25,998 nt of DNA, from positions 6,062-32,059 of the forward strand of contig DGHT01000038.1 of the NCBI GenBank assembly GCA_002392765.1, read 5' to 3'. The notes below the pieces were generated by a model. The model worked only from the letters and a program-made list of their open reading frames with translations. It was not told where the DNA came from and did no database searches. The stretch is from Verrucomicrobia bacterium UBA3841 (lineage in GTDB: Bacteria > Verrucomicrobiota > Kiritimatiellia > RFP12 > UBA1067). The translations under genes were made by a program, and so were the position numbers. Position 1 is the first letter of the stretch, and every line of letters begins with the position of its first letter. Of this stretch, positions 6,139-14,845 are shown piece by piece.

Positions 6139-8801
6139 AAGCACAAACATTGCTTGCGCTCATCGGTGGAGCCGCATGCGTCGGCACAACGCTTTTCGCC
6201 GCGCCGACTCCTGAAAACACGCCCGATAAGTGGGTCAGCTACGTCGAAGCGACGGGCTCGCAATATGTGAACACCGGCATCACTGGCCGCCACGGCACCA
6301 AGATCGAGGCGAGGGTGGAATGGATGGAGCTGGCCGACGCGTCGTTCGTCTCCTCGCGCAAGGAGGACTGGCCCGGCAACGGCCGCCTCTATTTTTGCTA
6401 CTGCCAGAACGACACAGGGGAAATGTTCACGGCCTCGGACACCGGTTCGACCGTGTCGTGGAACAACGGCTGGAACTGCCGCTGGGAAAAGAACCGCGTT
6501 TATTCCTACACCGCCGAGTTTTCCGCGAAGGACGACGACGGAAACGCCGTCAATTCGATCGTCGTGGACGGACTCAAGGTGTGGAGCAAGACGTCCGCCG
6601 CGCTGGACACGGGGTACCCGCTCTTCGTCTTCGCGAACAACCAGCGCGGCAGCGCCAACTCGTTCTCCAAGACGCGCTGCTACGGTCTCAAGATCTGGCA
6701 GGACGGCGCGCTCGTGCGCGACTTCCAGCCGTGCATGAAGGATGGCCGTGCCGGCCTTTACGACGCCGTTTCGCAGACGATCTTTTACTCCGGCAGCGCC
6801 ACGGACCTCGTCTGCGACGAGAACAGCGAGGTGCCCGACGAGTTTGTCGAATACGTCGAGTCGCAGGGCGATGCGGCGGAGGCCGGCGGCCAACTCCCGG
6901 CCTACGTGGACACCGGCGTCATCGGCCGCTCCGGCACGACCGCCGAGGGCGAGTTCGCCCTTCTGGCGAGCGAGGACAAGGGCCTTCTCGGTTCGCGCAA
7001 CGGCGACAACCGATTCTACCTGCTCCAAAGCTACAACGGAAAGATCACCTGCGGGTACGGCGGGCACAAGGCGAACGACCGCGCGCTCGAACTCGGCCGG
7101 ACATACAAGGTCCGCACGGAGCTCGCGGCAGGGGCGCAGACGCAGCGCCTCGGCGAGACGGAAGCCTCGGAAACGGTCTATTCCGGAACGGACGCGGCGT
7201 CCATCGACACCGGCCATTCGCTGCACCTCTTTGCCTGCAACGTAGGCGGTACGCCGACGTGGTTTTCCAAGGCCCGCTGCTACGGTCTCAAGATCTGGCA
7301 GGACGGCGCGCTCGTGCGCGATTTCCGTCCCTGCCTCAAAAACGGCGTGGCGGGCCTCTACGACGACGTGACAAAGCGCATCTTCTACTCCTCCGGCACG
7401 CCGCTTGCGGCCGATACCCGCAAGAAGGACAAGGCGAAGAGCGTCGTTTTCGTCGAATACATCGAATCGGACGGCACGAGCACGCTCGACACCGGCGTCC
7501 CCGCCCGCAGCGGCATCCGCGCCGCAGGCGACATGGCGTGGACCGCCGCAGGCGACTTCGGCGACGGCAAACTGCGCGTCTGGAATCACGAGACGCACCG
7601 CTATCTCGAAAACACGGTCGCGCCCGGTGTGTGGTACCGGCAGCATCGCACGTATCTCGGCGCTGCGAACCTGAAGAGCGACACCCGGTTTCTTATGGTT
7701 CACGAGTTTGATTCCGCCCTCGCCCCGGTCTACGGCAGCGACGCGCCGGCGCTTGCGGACGGAGTCGAGAGCTCCGCCAAGACTCTCTACGCCGGGCGCA
7801 AGTTTTCTTTCGACGTTTCGTTCGCCGCCGGAGCGCAGTCGGTCGCGCTGGACGGAACCGAGACGTTCGCCGGCACCGATTCCGCCGCCGTGGACACGGG
7901 CGACACGCTGCACCTCTTCTCGTCGAGCCAGTGGCGCTATCGCTCCGCCGCGCGCTGCTACGGTCTCAAGATCTGGCAGGACGGCGCGCTCGTGCGCGAC
8001 TTCCTCCCGTGCCGCGTGGACGGAAAGGGCATGCTCTACGACAAGGTGACGGAAACGCTCTACCGTCCCTCGCCCGACATCCCCGCCGAACGGACGGGCC
8101 CGGTCGTCTTCACGGGCGACGAAAAGCCCGTGCAGTACGTCGATTACGTCGAATCCGACGGCACGGTCTTCGTAGACACCGGCGTCGTCGGCAAATCCGG
8201 CACGAAGGCGGAGATGGAGATGTCGTTCCTGGAGAACGGCGACAAGGGATTCCTCGAGTCGAGAAACGGCAATTCGCGCTACTACCTCTTCCATAACGGC
8301 AAATCAAAGGCGATGTACGGATACGGCAACTGGTATTACGTGCCTGCGGCCGGCGGCGCCGGGACGCAGGATTCAAACGCCGGGTTCGCGATGACGAACG
8401 GGCAGAAGTACCATGTCGAATCCTTGATGGCGGCGGGGACTCAGTCCGTTAAAATCAACAGAACGCAGATGCTGACCGGTTCCGCCTCGGAGACTATCGA
8501 CACCGGGTACAACCTGTATCTCTTCACGTGCCATATGGACGGCACACCACAATATTCAGGCAAGGGACGAATCTACTGGCTGAAACTCTGGCAGGGCGAC
8601 GCGGACGGCTCGAACATGCGGCTTGTGCGCAACTACAAGCCGGTGAAGCTCTCGAACGGCCTTGTAGTGCTGTGGGACTTCGTGGAAAAGAAGGCCTATG
8701 TGCCGCAATCGACAACCGCGCCCTACAACTACACGACATTCCCGGTCGTCGGATCTGACGGCGAGAAGATTCGTCCGGGCTCGATGGTAATCGTGCGCTG
8801 A
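6135..8801 (+). CDS. Secreted protein with four ~200-residue jelly-roll-like repeats
   Basis: 888 residues with a signal peptide (MKAQTLLALIGGAACVGTTL, cleavage near AAP). The rest is four repeats starting near residues 33, 237, 439 and 668. Each opens with a YVE(S/A)xG...(V/L)(N/D)TG(V/I) motif and closes with a block resembling RCYGLKIWQDGALVRDF, then PC, then G(L/M)(Y/W)D...(I/L)(F/Y)Y. This layout resembles concanavalin/LamG-type beta-sandwich carbohydrate-binding modules common in surface proteins of Kiritimatiellota and relatives. Repeat 3 has an insertion of about 25 residues, and repeat 4 has lost the Cys of the RCYG block. No catalytic motif or sorting signal is seen. Because it is coupled by a 4-base overlap to the GH50-like hydrolase, a role in binding its polysaccharide is plausible but inferred. 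Confidence 0.85.
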   Translation: MKAQTLLALIGGAACVGTTLFAAPTPENTPDKWVSYVEATGSQYVNTGITGRHGTKIEARVEWMELADASFVSSRKEDWPGNGRLYFCYCQNDTGEMFTASDTGSTVSWNNGWNCRWEKNRVYSYTAEFSAKDDDGNAVNSIVVDGLKVWSKTSAALDTGYPLFVFANNQRGSANSFSKTRCYGLKIWQDGALVRDFQPCMKDGRAGLYDAVSQTIFYSGSATDLVCDENSEVPDEFVEYVESQGDAAEAGGQLPAYVDTGVIGRSGTTAEGEFALLASEDKGLLGSRNGDNRFYLLQSYNGKITCGYGGHKANDRALELGRTYKVRTELAAGAQTQRLGETEASETVYSGTDAASIDTGHSLHLFACNVGGTPTWFSKARCYGLKIWQDGALVRDFRPCLKNGVAGLYDDVTKRIFYSSGTPLAADTRKKDKAKSVVFVEYIESDGTSTLDTGVPARSGIRAAGDMAWTAAGDFGDGKLRVWNHETHRYLENTVAPGVWYRQHRTYLGAANLKSDTRFLMVHEFDSALAPVYGSDAPALADGVESSAKTLYAGRKFSFDVSFAAGAQSVALDGTETFAGTDSAAVDTGDTLHLFSSSQWRYRSAARCYGLKIWQDGALVRDFLPCRVDGKGMLYDKVTETLYRPSPDIPAERTGPVVFTGDEKPVQYVDYVESDGTVFVDTGVVGKSGTKAEMEMSFLENGDKGFLESRNGNSRYYLFHNGKSKAMYGYGNWYYVPAAGGAGTQDSNAGFAMTNGQKYHVESLMAAGTQSVKINRTQMLTGSASETIDTGYNLYLFTCHMDGTPQYSGKGRIYWLKLWQGDADGSNMRLVRNYKPVKLSNGLVVLWDFVEKKAYVPQSTTAPYNYTTFPVVGSDGEKIRPGSMVIVR
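6675..6726 (+). repeat. 52-bp DNA repeat, copy 1
   Basis: These 52 bases are identical to 7953-8004 and match 7275-7321 over the first 47 bases. They encode the RCYGLKIWQDGALVRDF block of repeat 1. Identity at synonymous positions suggests recent duplication or gene conversion. Confidence 0.9.
7275..7321 (+). repeat. 52-bp DNA repeat, copy 2 (first 47 bp identical)
   Basis: Second copy, encoding the same block in protein repeat 2. It lies exactly 600 bp after copy 1 and departs from it at 7322 (GAT instead of GAC). Confidence 0.9.
7953..8004 (+). repeat. 52-bp DNA repeat, copy 3
   Basis: Third copy, identical to copy 1 over all 52 bases, encoding the same block in protein repeat 3. Confidence 0.9.
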
Positions 8802-8802
8802 G

Positions 8803-8830
8803 TTCACTAGGGAAAGGGATTTGCTATAAC
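8803..8830 (+). promoter_or_regulatory. Promoter of the metallophosphoesterase gene
   Basis: -35-like TTCACT (8803-8808), 16-base spacer and extended -10 TGC-TATAAC (hexamer 8825-8830). The predicted leader to the ATG at 8849 is only about a dozen bases and holds a weak GGTGAAG. Confidence 0.5.
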
Positions 8831-8848
8831 TCATACTCCGGTGAAGTC

Positions 8849-10264
8849 ATGACGGCAATGACCCGAACAGAATTTCTGGCCGGCGCTGCGGCACTGGCGG
8901 CGATGCGTCCGCAGACAGTGTTTGGTGCGCTCGCTCCAAGCGCGCGAGACGCGAATCTCCGCATTGGCGTCATCAGCGACATTCATGTCCGTGCCCGAAC
9001 CGGACAGTTCGGCACGGAGCATCTCGTCAAGGCGCTGACGTGGTTCCGCGACCGCGGCGTCGACGGTGTAGTCATCGCCGGCGACATGGCGGACGACGGG
9101 CTTGTCTCGCAGCTCCAGCATGTCGCCGATGCATGGAACGCCGTGTTCCCGAAGGAGTCCGGCGTGGAGAAGCTGTTCGTCTACGGCAACCACGACATCG
9201 AGGGACTTTCCTACAATTCGAAGCTCAAGCCTGCGCCGGACGACGTCATCGCCACGGACCGTGCGGCGGCGTGGGAGAAGGTCTTCGGCGAACCGTATGA
9301 ACCGATATGGAGCAAGTCCGTAAAGGGCTATACCTTCATCGGCGCGCACTGGGTCGCCTGGAAGGGGGTGCCGGATATCGAGCGGTACATGGCGGAACAC
9401 GCGGATGAACTCCGGGGCGACAAGCCGTTCTTCTACATACAGCATCCGCACCCGGCGAACACGTGCCACGGCCCGTGGGCGTGGGGACACGACGAAGGGT
9501 TTGCGACGCGGGCGCTTTCGCGCTTCCCGAACGCCGTGGCGATTTCGGGGCATTCGCACCATCCGCTTGTCGATGAACGGTGCATATGGCAGGGCGAGTT
9601 CACGTCCGTCGGCGCATCGTCTCTGCGATATATAGAACCGGTGTTTGGACGAGAAAACTCAGGCCCGTCCGCCAACGCCGACCTCAAGCAGATGCCGCCG
9701 ATCGACATGTTCAGCGAAAAGCAGGGGATGCTGATCTCCGTCTACGACGACCGTATGGTGATTGAGAGACGGGATTTCGCAAACGACGGAAAACTTGGCG
9801 AGGATTGGGTTGTCCCTGTACCTGCACGTGGCGACTCCCCGCTGCGCTTCGATGTCCGCGCGGCGGCTGCGAAACCTCCGCAGTTTCCGGCGGACGCGAA
9901 GGTTTCCGTTGCAGGTCCGCTCGACGGAAAAGACCGCAGGGGGCGTCCGACGCGCCAGCTGGTTGTGACGTTCCCTTCCGCCATGGTTGGCGAAGGCCTG
10001 ACGCGGGCCTACGACTATGAGGTCGCCGCAGAGGTCGAGGAATGCGGAACGCGGCGCATCGCCGTGACGAAGCGCGTCTATTCGCCGGGCTTCTTCAACA
10101 TGCCGGAGTGCGAATCCAAGACCGTGAAGTGCGTCTTCGCGCTCTCGGAACTCGGTACGCGCAAGGCGTCGTACCTGAACCCGACAGCGTGGTTCCGCGT
10201 CCGCGCTGCCGAATCGTTCGGCAAGGCGGGCGAGGCGATCTGTTCCGATGCGATAATGGTTTAG
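8849..10264 (+). CDS. Exported calcineurin-like metallophosphoesterase
   Basis: 471 residues. All metal-ligand motifs of the calcineurin-like phosphoesterase fold are present in order: D44/H46 in ISDIHV, the Asp of IAGDMAD, GNHD at 113-116, a His in YIQHPHP, and GHSHH with H235 and H237. The N-terminus (MTRTEFLAGAAALAAM) looks like a signal peptide, resembling Tat substrates but without a twin arginine, so export is likely. The C-terminal ~170 residues form a beta-rich domain of unknown role. ATG 8849 was taken as start; ATG 8858 is equally possible. Members hydrolyse phosphomonoesters or diesters of nucleotides, lipids or sugars, and the substrate here is unknown. It sits inside the glycan-degrading locus with its own promoter candidate and may remove phosphate from host or plant glycans (inference). 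Confidence 0.85.
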   Translation: MTAMTRTEFLAGAAALAAMRPQTVFGALAPSARDANLRIGVISDIHVRARTGQFGTEHLVKALTWFRDRGVDGVVIAGDMADDGLVSQLQHVADAWNAVFPKESGVEKLFVYGNHDIEGLSYNSKLKPAPDDVIATDRAAAWEKVFGEPYEPIWSKSVKGYTFIGAHWVAWKGVPDIERYMAEHADELRGDKPFFYIQHPHPANTCHGPWAWGHDEGFATRALSRFPNAVAISGHSHHPLVDERCIWQGEFTSVGASSLRYIEPVFGRENSGPSANADLKQMPPIDMFSEKQGMLISVYDDRMVIERRDFANDGKLGEDWVVPVPARGDSPLRFDVRAAAAKPPQFPADAKVSVAGPLDGKDRRGRPTRQLVVTFPSAMVGEGLTRAYDYEVAAEVEECGTRRIAVTKRVYSPGFFNMPECESKTVKCVFALSELGTRKASYLNPTAWFRVRAAESFGKAGEAICSDAIMV

Positions 10265-10295
10265 CCTAAGTGTATAACTTTCCCCGTATCTCCAA

Positions 10296-10324
10296 TTTAC
10301 TCTCCGCCGAGATTTTGATATACT
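10296..10324 (+). promoter_or_regulatory. Promoter of the GH127-like gene
   Basis: -35-like TTTACT (10296-10301), 17-base spacer and extended -10 TGA-TATACT (hexamer 10319-10324). It leaves a leader of about 107 bases before the chosen ATG at 10440. Confidence 0.55.
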
Positions 10325-10439
10325 ATCTGTCGTAAACATAAAGATGGAGGCAAAGCAGAAACATGGGCATGCGCCTCGTCCCCATGCCGGAACTGTCCGA
10401 GTGGCGCCCGCGATGCTCTCGCATACAAAGGACAAAACA

Positions 10440-12446
10440 ATGAAAAAGAACGTTCATGGAATTATGATGGCCGCAGTAGCGGCGGTTGGAACCTTGTTTG
10501 CCGAAACGGCGCCGTTTGCGCGTTTCGAGGCCGGGATGCTCTCGGCGACACGTCCCGCGGGATGGCTGCAAAAGGCCTGCCTCGCGCAGGCGGATGGGCT
10601 TACCGGGCATCCCGAGGCGTTGAGCTATCCGTACGACTCGTGTCTGTGGGCCGGGCGCATAAAGCGCGAGGCCGAAGGGCACGGCGACGGATGGTGGCGC
10701 TACGAGCAGACTGCATACTATACGGACGGGCTCCTTCGTCTCGGCTACGCCCTTGGACGCCGGGATTTCATCGAGAAGGGCGAATCGGGCGTCGACTACA
10801 CGCTCGACAACGCCTCGCCGGAAGGTTATCTGGGGGATCCTTGCCTTTGGGATGCGAAAAACCACAAACTGGCCAACGGCTACGAGATGTGGCCTATGGC
10901 CGTTTTCTTCAGGGTGATGAAGGCGAAATACGACGCAACGCACGACGAACGCATTCCCGCCGCGCTTGCAAAATACTATCTGCTGTACGGCACGAACGAT
11001 GTCGCACAGGGGCGCAACACCGTCGCCGCGGAAGGCATGGTGTGGACGTACGGCCGCACAGGGGACGGAAGACTGCTCGATCTCGCCGAGCGGTCGTGGC
11101 TGGGCAAGGTTGTCAAGAAGAACGACTGGTCGGGCGATCTCGCGCCGGTGAACTGCGCGGACGACGATCCTATATACATGCACGGCGTAAGCTATTGCGA
11201 AGAATTGAAAATACCTCTCCTGCTCTACGCCTACACGGGCAGGAAAGAGTATCTGCATCAGGCTGTCAACGCGGAGCGCAAACTCGTCCGCGACCACATG
11301 CTGCCGGACGGATGTCCGAGCTCGACCGAGCAGACGCGCGGCAATTCGATCCACTGGGGGCACGAGACGTGCGTCGTCTCCGACTATACGTGGTCGCTTG
11401 GATATTTCCTGGAGGTGACGGGCGACGCTCAGTATGCCGACAGGCTGGAGAAATGCGTGCTCAACGCGGGGTTCGGCGCGGTGACGGAAGACTTCAAGGC
11501 GCTCCAGTACTTCTCCAACCTGAACCAGTTCATCGCCACGTCCGGCTCGAACCACAATCCGTACTTCTACGGCTCTACGTGGTCGCAGTACCGTCCGACG
11601 CACCAGACGGAATGCTGCGCCGGGAACGTCCACCGCTTTTTGCCGAACTACGTCTCGCGAATGTGGCTCAAGGACGCGGACGGCGCACCGGTGGCCGCCC
11701 TGTACGGTCCGTGCGAGGTCGATTTCGGATGGGCGAAGATCAAGGAGGAGACGCGCTATCCTTTCGACGGGAAAATCGTGTTCCGCTTCTCCGTAAAGGA
11801 ACCACGCGAATCCGCATTCACCTACAGGGTCCCCGGATGGTGCGCAAAGGGCGCCTCGGTGAAAGTAAACGGCGAAGCGTTCGCCGCCGGCGAGCCTGGC
11901 TCCTTCGCCTCGATAAGGCGCACATTCCGCGACGGCGACGCCATCGAGCTGGACTTCCCGATGGAAACGGTATTCGAGGTGCTGCCGCGCAGGCACTACG
12001 TCATAAAGGACGCAGTCAGCAAGTGGGTCGGCAAGATAGAAGGGCGCAGCGTAAGCCAGGGGACGGTCGTCAGAAGAGGTCCGCTCGTCTTCGCCTATCC
12101 GATTCCCGAAGAACGCACGGAGGATACGGCAATACACGCGAATATGAACGGCAAGAAGAGCGCGAACCCGGATTTCAAATGCTGGAACCTGAGACCGGCG
12201 GGGCCTTTCAACTACGCGCTTGCTGCGCACGAGGCGGAAACCGTAGCCGACGGCGATACGGTACGCATCAAAGTACCCGCGAGGCGCATCGAATGGAATC
12301 TTGTCGACGGGCGCTTTACGCCGGACGTCCCTGAAAGGCCCGTTCCCGTTTCGGACGCGGAGGAAACCGTCACTCTTGTCCCTTACGGGGAAACAACTCT
12401 GCGGCTGCTGGTCTTTCCGGACCTATCCCGCGCTGAAAATTTGTGA
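10440..12446 (+). CDS. GH127-like beta-L-arabinofuranosidase (DUF1680)
   Basis: 668 residues from ATG 10440, chosen because AAAGGA lies at good spacing and a signal peptide (MKKNVHGIMMAAVAAVGTLF) follows. An in-frame ATG at 10344 would bury that signal. The (alpha/alpha)6 barrel core shows the Zn-cysteine site known from Bifidobacterium HypBA1: E309-x-C311 (GHETCVVSD) and C392-C393 (TECCAGN). By analogy, the first Cys of the pair is the nucleophile, and E297 is a candidate acid/base. GH127 enzymes remove beta-L-arabinofuranose from arabino-oligosaccharides and hydroxyproline-linked glycans of plant cell walls. The related GH146 cannot be excluded. C-terminal beta-sandwich domains follow (about 450-668). 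Exported, probably periplasmic or surface-exposed. Confidence 0.85.
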   Translation: MKKNVHGIMMAAVAAVGTLFAETAPFARFEAGMLSATRPAGWLQKACLAQADGLTGHPEALSYPYDSCLWAGRIKREAEGHGDGWWRYEQTAYYTDGLLRLGYALGRRDFIEKGESGVDYTLDNASPEGYLGDPCLWDAKNHKLANGYEMWPMAVFFRVMKAKYDATHDERIPAALAKYYLLYGTNDVAQGRNTVAAEGMVWTYGRTGDGRLLDLAERSWLGKVVKKNDWSGDLAPVNCADDDPIYMHGVSYCEELKIPLLLYAYTGRKEYLHQAVNAERKLVRDHMLPDGCPSSTEQTRGNSIHWGHETCVVSDYTWSLGYFLEVTGDAQYADRLEKCVLNAGFGAVTEDFKALQYFSNLNQFIATSGSNHNPYFYGSTWSQYRPTHQTECCAGNVHRFLPNYVSRMWLKDADGAPVAALYGPCEVDFGWAKIKEETRYPFDGKIVFRFSVKEPRESAFTYRVPGWCAKGASVKVNGEAFAAGEPGSFASIRRTFRDGDAIELDFPMETVFEVLPRRHYVIKDAVSKWVGKIEGRSVSQGTVVRRGPLVFAYPIPEERTEDTAIHANMNGKKSANPDFKCWNLRPAGPFNYALAAHEAETVADGDTVRIKVPARRIEWNLVDGRFTPDVPERPVPVSDAEETVTLVPYGETTLRLLVFPDLSRAENL

Positions 12447-12453
12447 AATCGTC

Positions 12454-12482
12454 TTGTTTCGTGTATGTAAAAATGGTATAAT
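12454..12482 (+). promoter_or_regulatory. Promoter of the sialate-O-acetylesterase-like gene
   Basis: -35-like TTGTTT (12454-12459), 17-base spacer and extended -10 TGG-TATAAT (hexamer 12477-12482). It ends 38 bases before the ATG at 12521. Confidence 0.6.
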
Positions 12483-12520
12483 TTTTCACAACATCAAATT
12501 TGCAAGACAAAGGAACTACT

Positions 12521-14080
12521 ATGAAACATCTCTCATTATGCGTATTTGCCGCGGCGTTCGCCGCGATACCGGCGGCGGCCAGGATTGAAATGGGGGCGCC
12601 TTTCACGGACGGCGCGGTTTTGCAGCGCGGCATGAAGGTGCCGGTATGGGGCAGGGTGTTGCCGGAGGATGGTGGATCGCAGCCGTCTGCGGACGAGTCC
12701 GGCAAGGTTTATGTCAAGTTCGCCGGGCAGGAAAAAGCCGCCGGCATCGGCGCCGACGGCGTCTGGAAGGTCGAACTCGACCCGATGGACGCTTCGAAGG
12801 AGAGTCGCACGATGACGGTCGTCTCCGGATCCGACAAGGCCGAAATCAACGACATCCTCGTCGGAGAAGTGTGGTTCGCATCGGGGCAGAGCAACATGGA
12901 GTGTCCCATCTGGGGCGACAACACCCGATACCGCGACATGAAAGGCGGTTTGATGACCACGATGACGCACCTGCCGTACATCCGCTACGTCAAGAGCAGC
13001 CGCATGTGGTCTGTAGAACCCAGGAACTTCTCCGCGAGATGGTGCAAGTTCGTTCCCGCCGATCTCCAGCTATTCCACCGGATCAAAACAAATCTCGGCG
13101 GTTCGAATACCGGGGTATCCCTTTCGGCCGTCGCGTTCTACTATGCGCGAGAACTCTACCTTGCGCTCGACGTCCCGATCGGGATCGTCGACGCCAGCTG
13201 GGGCGGGACCAACATCGACGCTTGGACGCCCAGGTCCGGCTACGACGGATGCGATGAATCCATAATTGCCACGGCCGAATACCCGGTCAAGGTCGACTGG
13301 AAGGCCGAGACCGACAAGAAGGGCCCGATCGGAGGTGCCCACCAGCAGCCTACCGTCCTCTACAACGGAATGGTCGCCGCGTTCGCGCCGATGGCGATGC
13401 GCGGTTTCATCTGGTACCAGGGATGCCACAACAACGGGGAGGCGCATCTCTATTGCGCGAAGCTGCACGCCCTCTACGAAGGATGGCGCCGCGAATTTGC
13501 CAACCCGGACCTCAAATTCTACCTTGTGCAGCTCGCTCCCTACACGCATAACTGGCTCGGCATCTGCATGGCGCAGACGCAATTCTGCGCCGAAGAGAAG
13601 AATGCGGCCCTCGCCGTCACGTCCGATGTCGGAAACTTCCACGACATCCATCCCAACGACAAGGAAATCGTCTCCAAGCGTCTCGCCGTCCACGCGCTCA
13701 GGCGCGACTACGGCTTTGCGATTCCGGAGGACGATTCGCCGGTCGTGAAATCCGTGTCGTTCAAGGACGGCAAGGCGACGGTTTCTTTCGATCACGCGAA
13801 GGACTGGTACGTCTACGCCCCGGACCGCTCGCACGACCCGGCTTTCGAACTGGCCGGCGAGGACGGCGCATGGCATGATGCGAAGATAGAAAACTGGAGA
13901 AAGACGAAGGACAAGTCCGGCAAAGAGGTCGATTCGTACTTCATCGACGGCGCCGACATCGTCCTTTCGAGCGAGGCCGTGGCCGCGCCGGTGAAGGTAA
14001 GGTACATGGGCAAGGCTAGAACTTCAGGCACTCTCTACAACGAGGTATCGCTTCCGCTCGGCCCTTTCGAAGCCAAATAG
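12521..14080 (+). CDS. Secreted sialate O-acetylesterase-like SGNH hydrolase
   Basis: 519 residues from ATG 12521, supported by AAAGGA eight bases upstream and a signal peptide ending near AAA-RI. The Ser of block I is S124 in ASGQSNME. The oxyanion Gly block is ASWGGTNIDAW. The Asp-x-His pair is D375/H377 in FHDIHPND. An N-terminal beta-sandwich-like region (FTDGAVLQRG, then VPVWG) matches the family. This family removes O-acetyl groups from sialic acids of mucin-type glycans, although relatives act on acetylated plant xylans. A deviation: the usual WYQGE(S)N block reads WYQGCHNN here. With nagB in the same window, use of host amino-sugar glycans is plausible. The lipoprotein gene follows 28 bases after the stop with no promoter seen, so the two are probably cotranscribed. 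Confidence 0.85.
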   Translation: MKHLSLCVFAAAFAAIPAAARIEMGAPFTDGAVLQRGMKVPVWGRVLPEDGGSQPSADESGKVYVKFAGQEKAAGIGADGVWKVELDPMDASKESRTMTVVSGSDKAEINDILVGEVWFASGQSNMECPIWGDNTRYRDMKGGLMTTMTHLPYIRYVKSSRMWSVEPRNFSARWCKFVPADLQLFHRIKTNLGGSNTGVSLSAVAFYYARELYLALDVPIGIVDASWGGTNIDAWTPRSGYDGCDESIIATAEYPVKVDWKAETDKKGPIGGAHQQPTVLYNGMVAAFAPMAMRGFIWYQGCHNNGEAHLYCAKLHALYEGWRREFANPDLKFYLVQLAPYTHNWLGICMAQTQFCAEEKNAALAVTSDVGNFHDIHPNDKEIVSKRLAVHALRRDYGFAIPEDDSPVVKSVSFKDGKATVSFDHAKDWYVYAPDRSHDPAFELAGEDGAWHDAKIENWRKTKDKSGKEVDSYFIDGADIVLSSEAVAAPVKVRYMGKARTSGTLYNEVSLPLGPFEAK

Positions 14081-14108
14081 CCGCAAATCCGCCGGCAACG
14101 GCCAGAAA

Positions 14109-14819
14109 ATGATTCCCGGTCGGCATATACCGGTTATGGCCGCCTGTATCGCGGCAGCCGCCGTACAGGGGTGTCTTTCGCGCGCTCATTTCGCATACTC
14201 GAAACGCGCGGAAGCGGCGCGGGCGCTGCCGGAAGGCGTCGCGCCAAGACCGGGCCGGATATTTTTCGCAAGTTTCCCGGAAAACAAGCTGGCTGTTTCC
14301 GTTTTCGGCTGGCATCCGAATGTCGGACACGCATCGCTCCTTACGTGCGATGCCTCCGGGACGCTCAAGCAATACGATTACGGATGGTTCGTCGGATCGT
14401 CCGACGGCGTTCCAAGCGGCGCTATCGGGTACACGGGTGACGGCCCGTCGTACGGTCTGGTCACGCTGAAAACATTCCCGCAGAGGCGGTCTTGCAAAGC
14501 GGCCGGCGATCTGGAAACGGCGCGTACGGTGCTTGCGGACATGCCGGGATACGGCGGCAGGATAGAACTTTGGGCCAGGGACGTAGCCGACGTCGGAATC
14601 GCGGAGCGCTACATGGAGCTGCTGGCGGCGGACGAAAACCGCGGCTCTATGGCGTGGCGCTGCTGGCAGATCGGCGGCAACCGGTGCGGCAACATCACGC
14701 GGCAGGCGTTCGACGCCGCGCGCGGGGAAGGGCACTTTCTCGATCTTCTCTGCGGCGGCTTCCCCGGAGCGGATGCGCCAAGCGCCGGAACGGACAAAAC
14801 AGAGTGTCTCGGCGAATAA
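14109..14819 (+). CDS. Lipoprotein, possible permuted NlpC/P60 (LRAT/YaeF-like) hydrolase
   Basis: 236 residues with a lipobox (AAAAVQGC, C22), so probably lipid-anchored. The mature part has a His in HPNVGHASLL (H74) followed by YDYGWFVG, and a late Cys in GGNRCGNITRQAF (C193). His first and Cys second is the order in circularly permuted papain-like proteins such as YaeF/LRAT, which cleave or transfer acyl or amide groups. The 'GHASL' and 'N-x-C' contexts fit that fold, but the assignment is by pattern only. C185 is a nearby alternative nucleophile. It lies 28 bases after the esterase gene with only a weak ribosome binding site, so translation may depend on its neighbour. Confidence 0.65.
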   Translation: MIPGRHIPVMAACIAAAAVQGCLSRAHFAYSKRAEAARALPEGVAPRPGRIFFASFPENKLAVSVFGWHPNVGHASLLTCDASGTLKQYDYGWFVGSSDGVPSGAIGYTGDGPSYGLVTLKTFPQRRSCKAAGDLETARTVLADMPGYGGRIELWARDVADVGIAERYMELLAADENRGSMAWRCWQIGGNRCGNITRQAFDAARGEGHFLDLLCGGFPGADAPSAGTDKTECLGE

Positions 14820-14845
14820 GCTTCCACTGCAATTCCCGCGTGAGA

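Noticed and set aside
5994..8294. A 766-codon - strand frame opposite the repeat protein
   Set aside because: It looks repetitive only because the + strand gene is repetitive; no start signal or domain.
10344..10439. Upstream in-frame ATG as start of the GH127-like gene
   Set aside because: It would place 32 polar residues before the signal peptide; ATG 10440 has a ribosome binding site and directly precedes that signal.
10323..12230. A 635-codon - strand frame opposite the GH127-like gene
   Set aside because: The + strand frame carries the complete Zn-cysteine site and a signal peptide; the antisense product has neither motif nor start signal.
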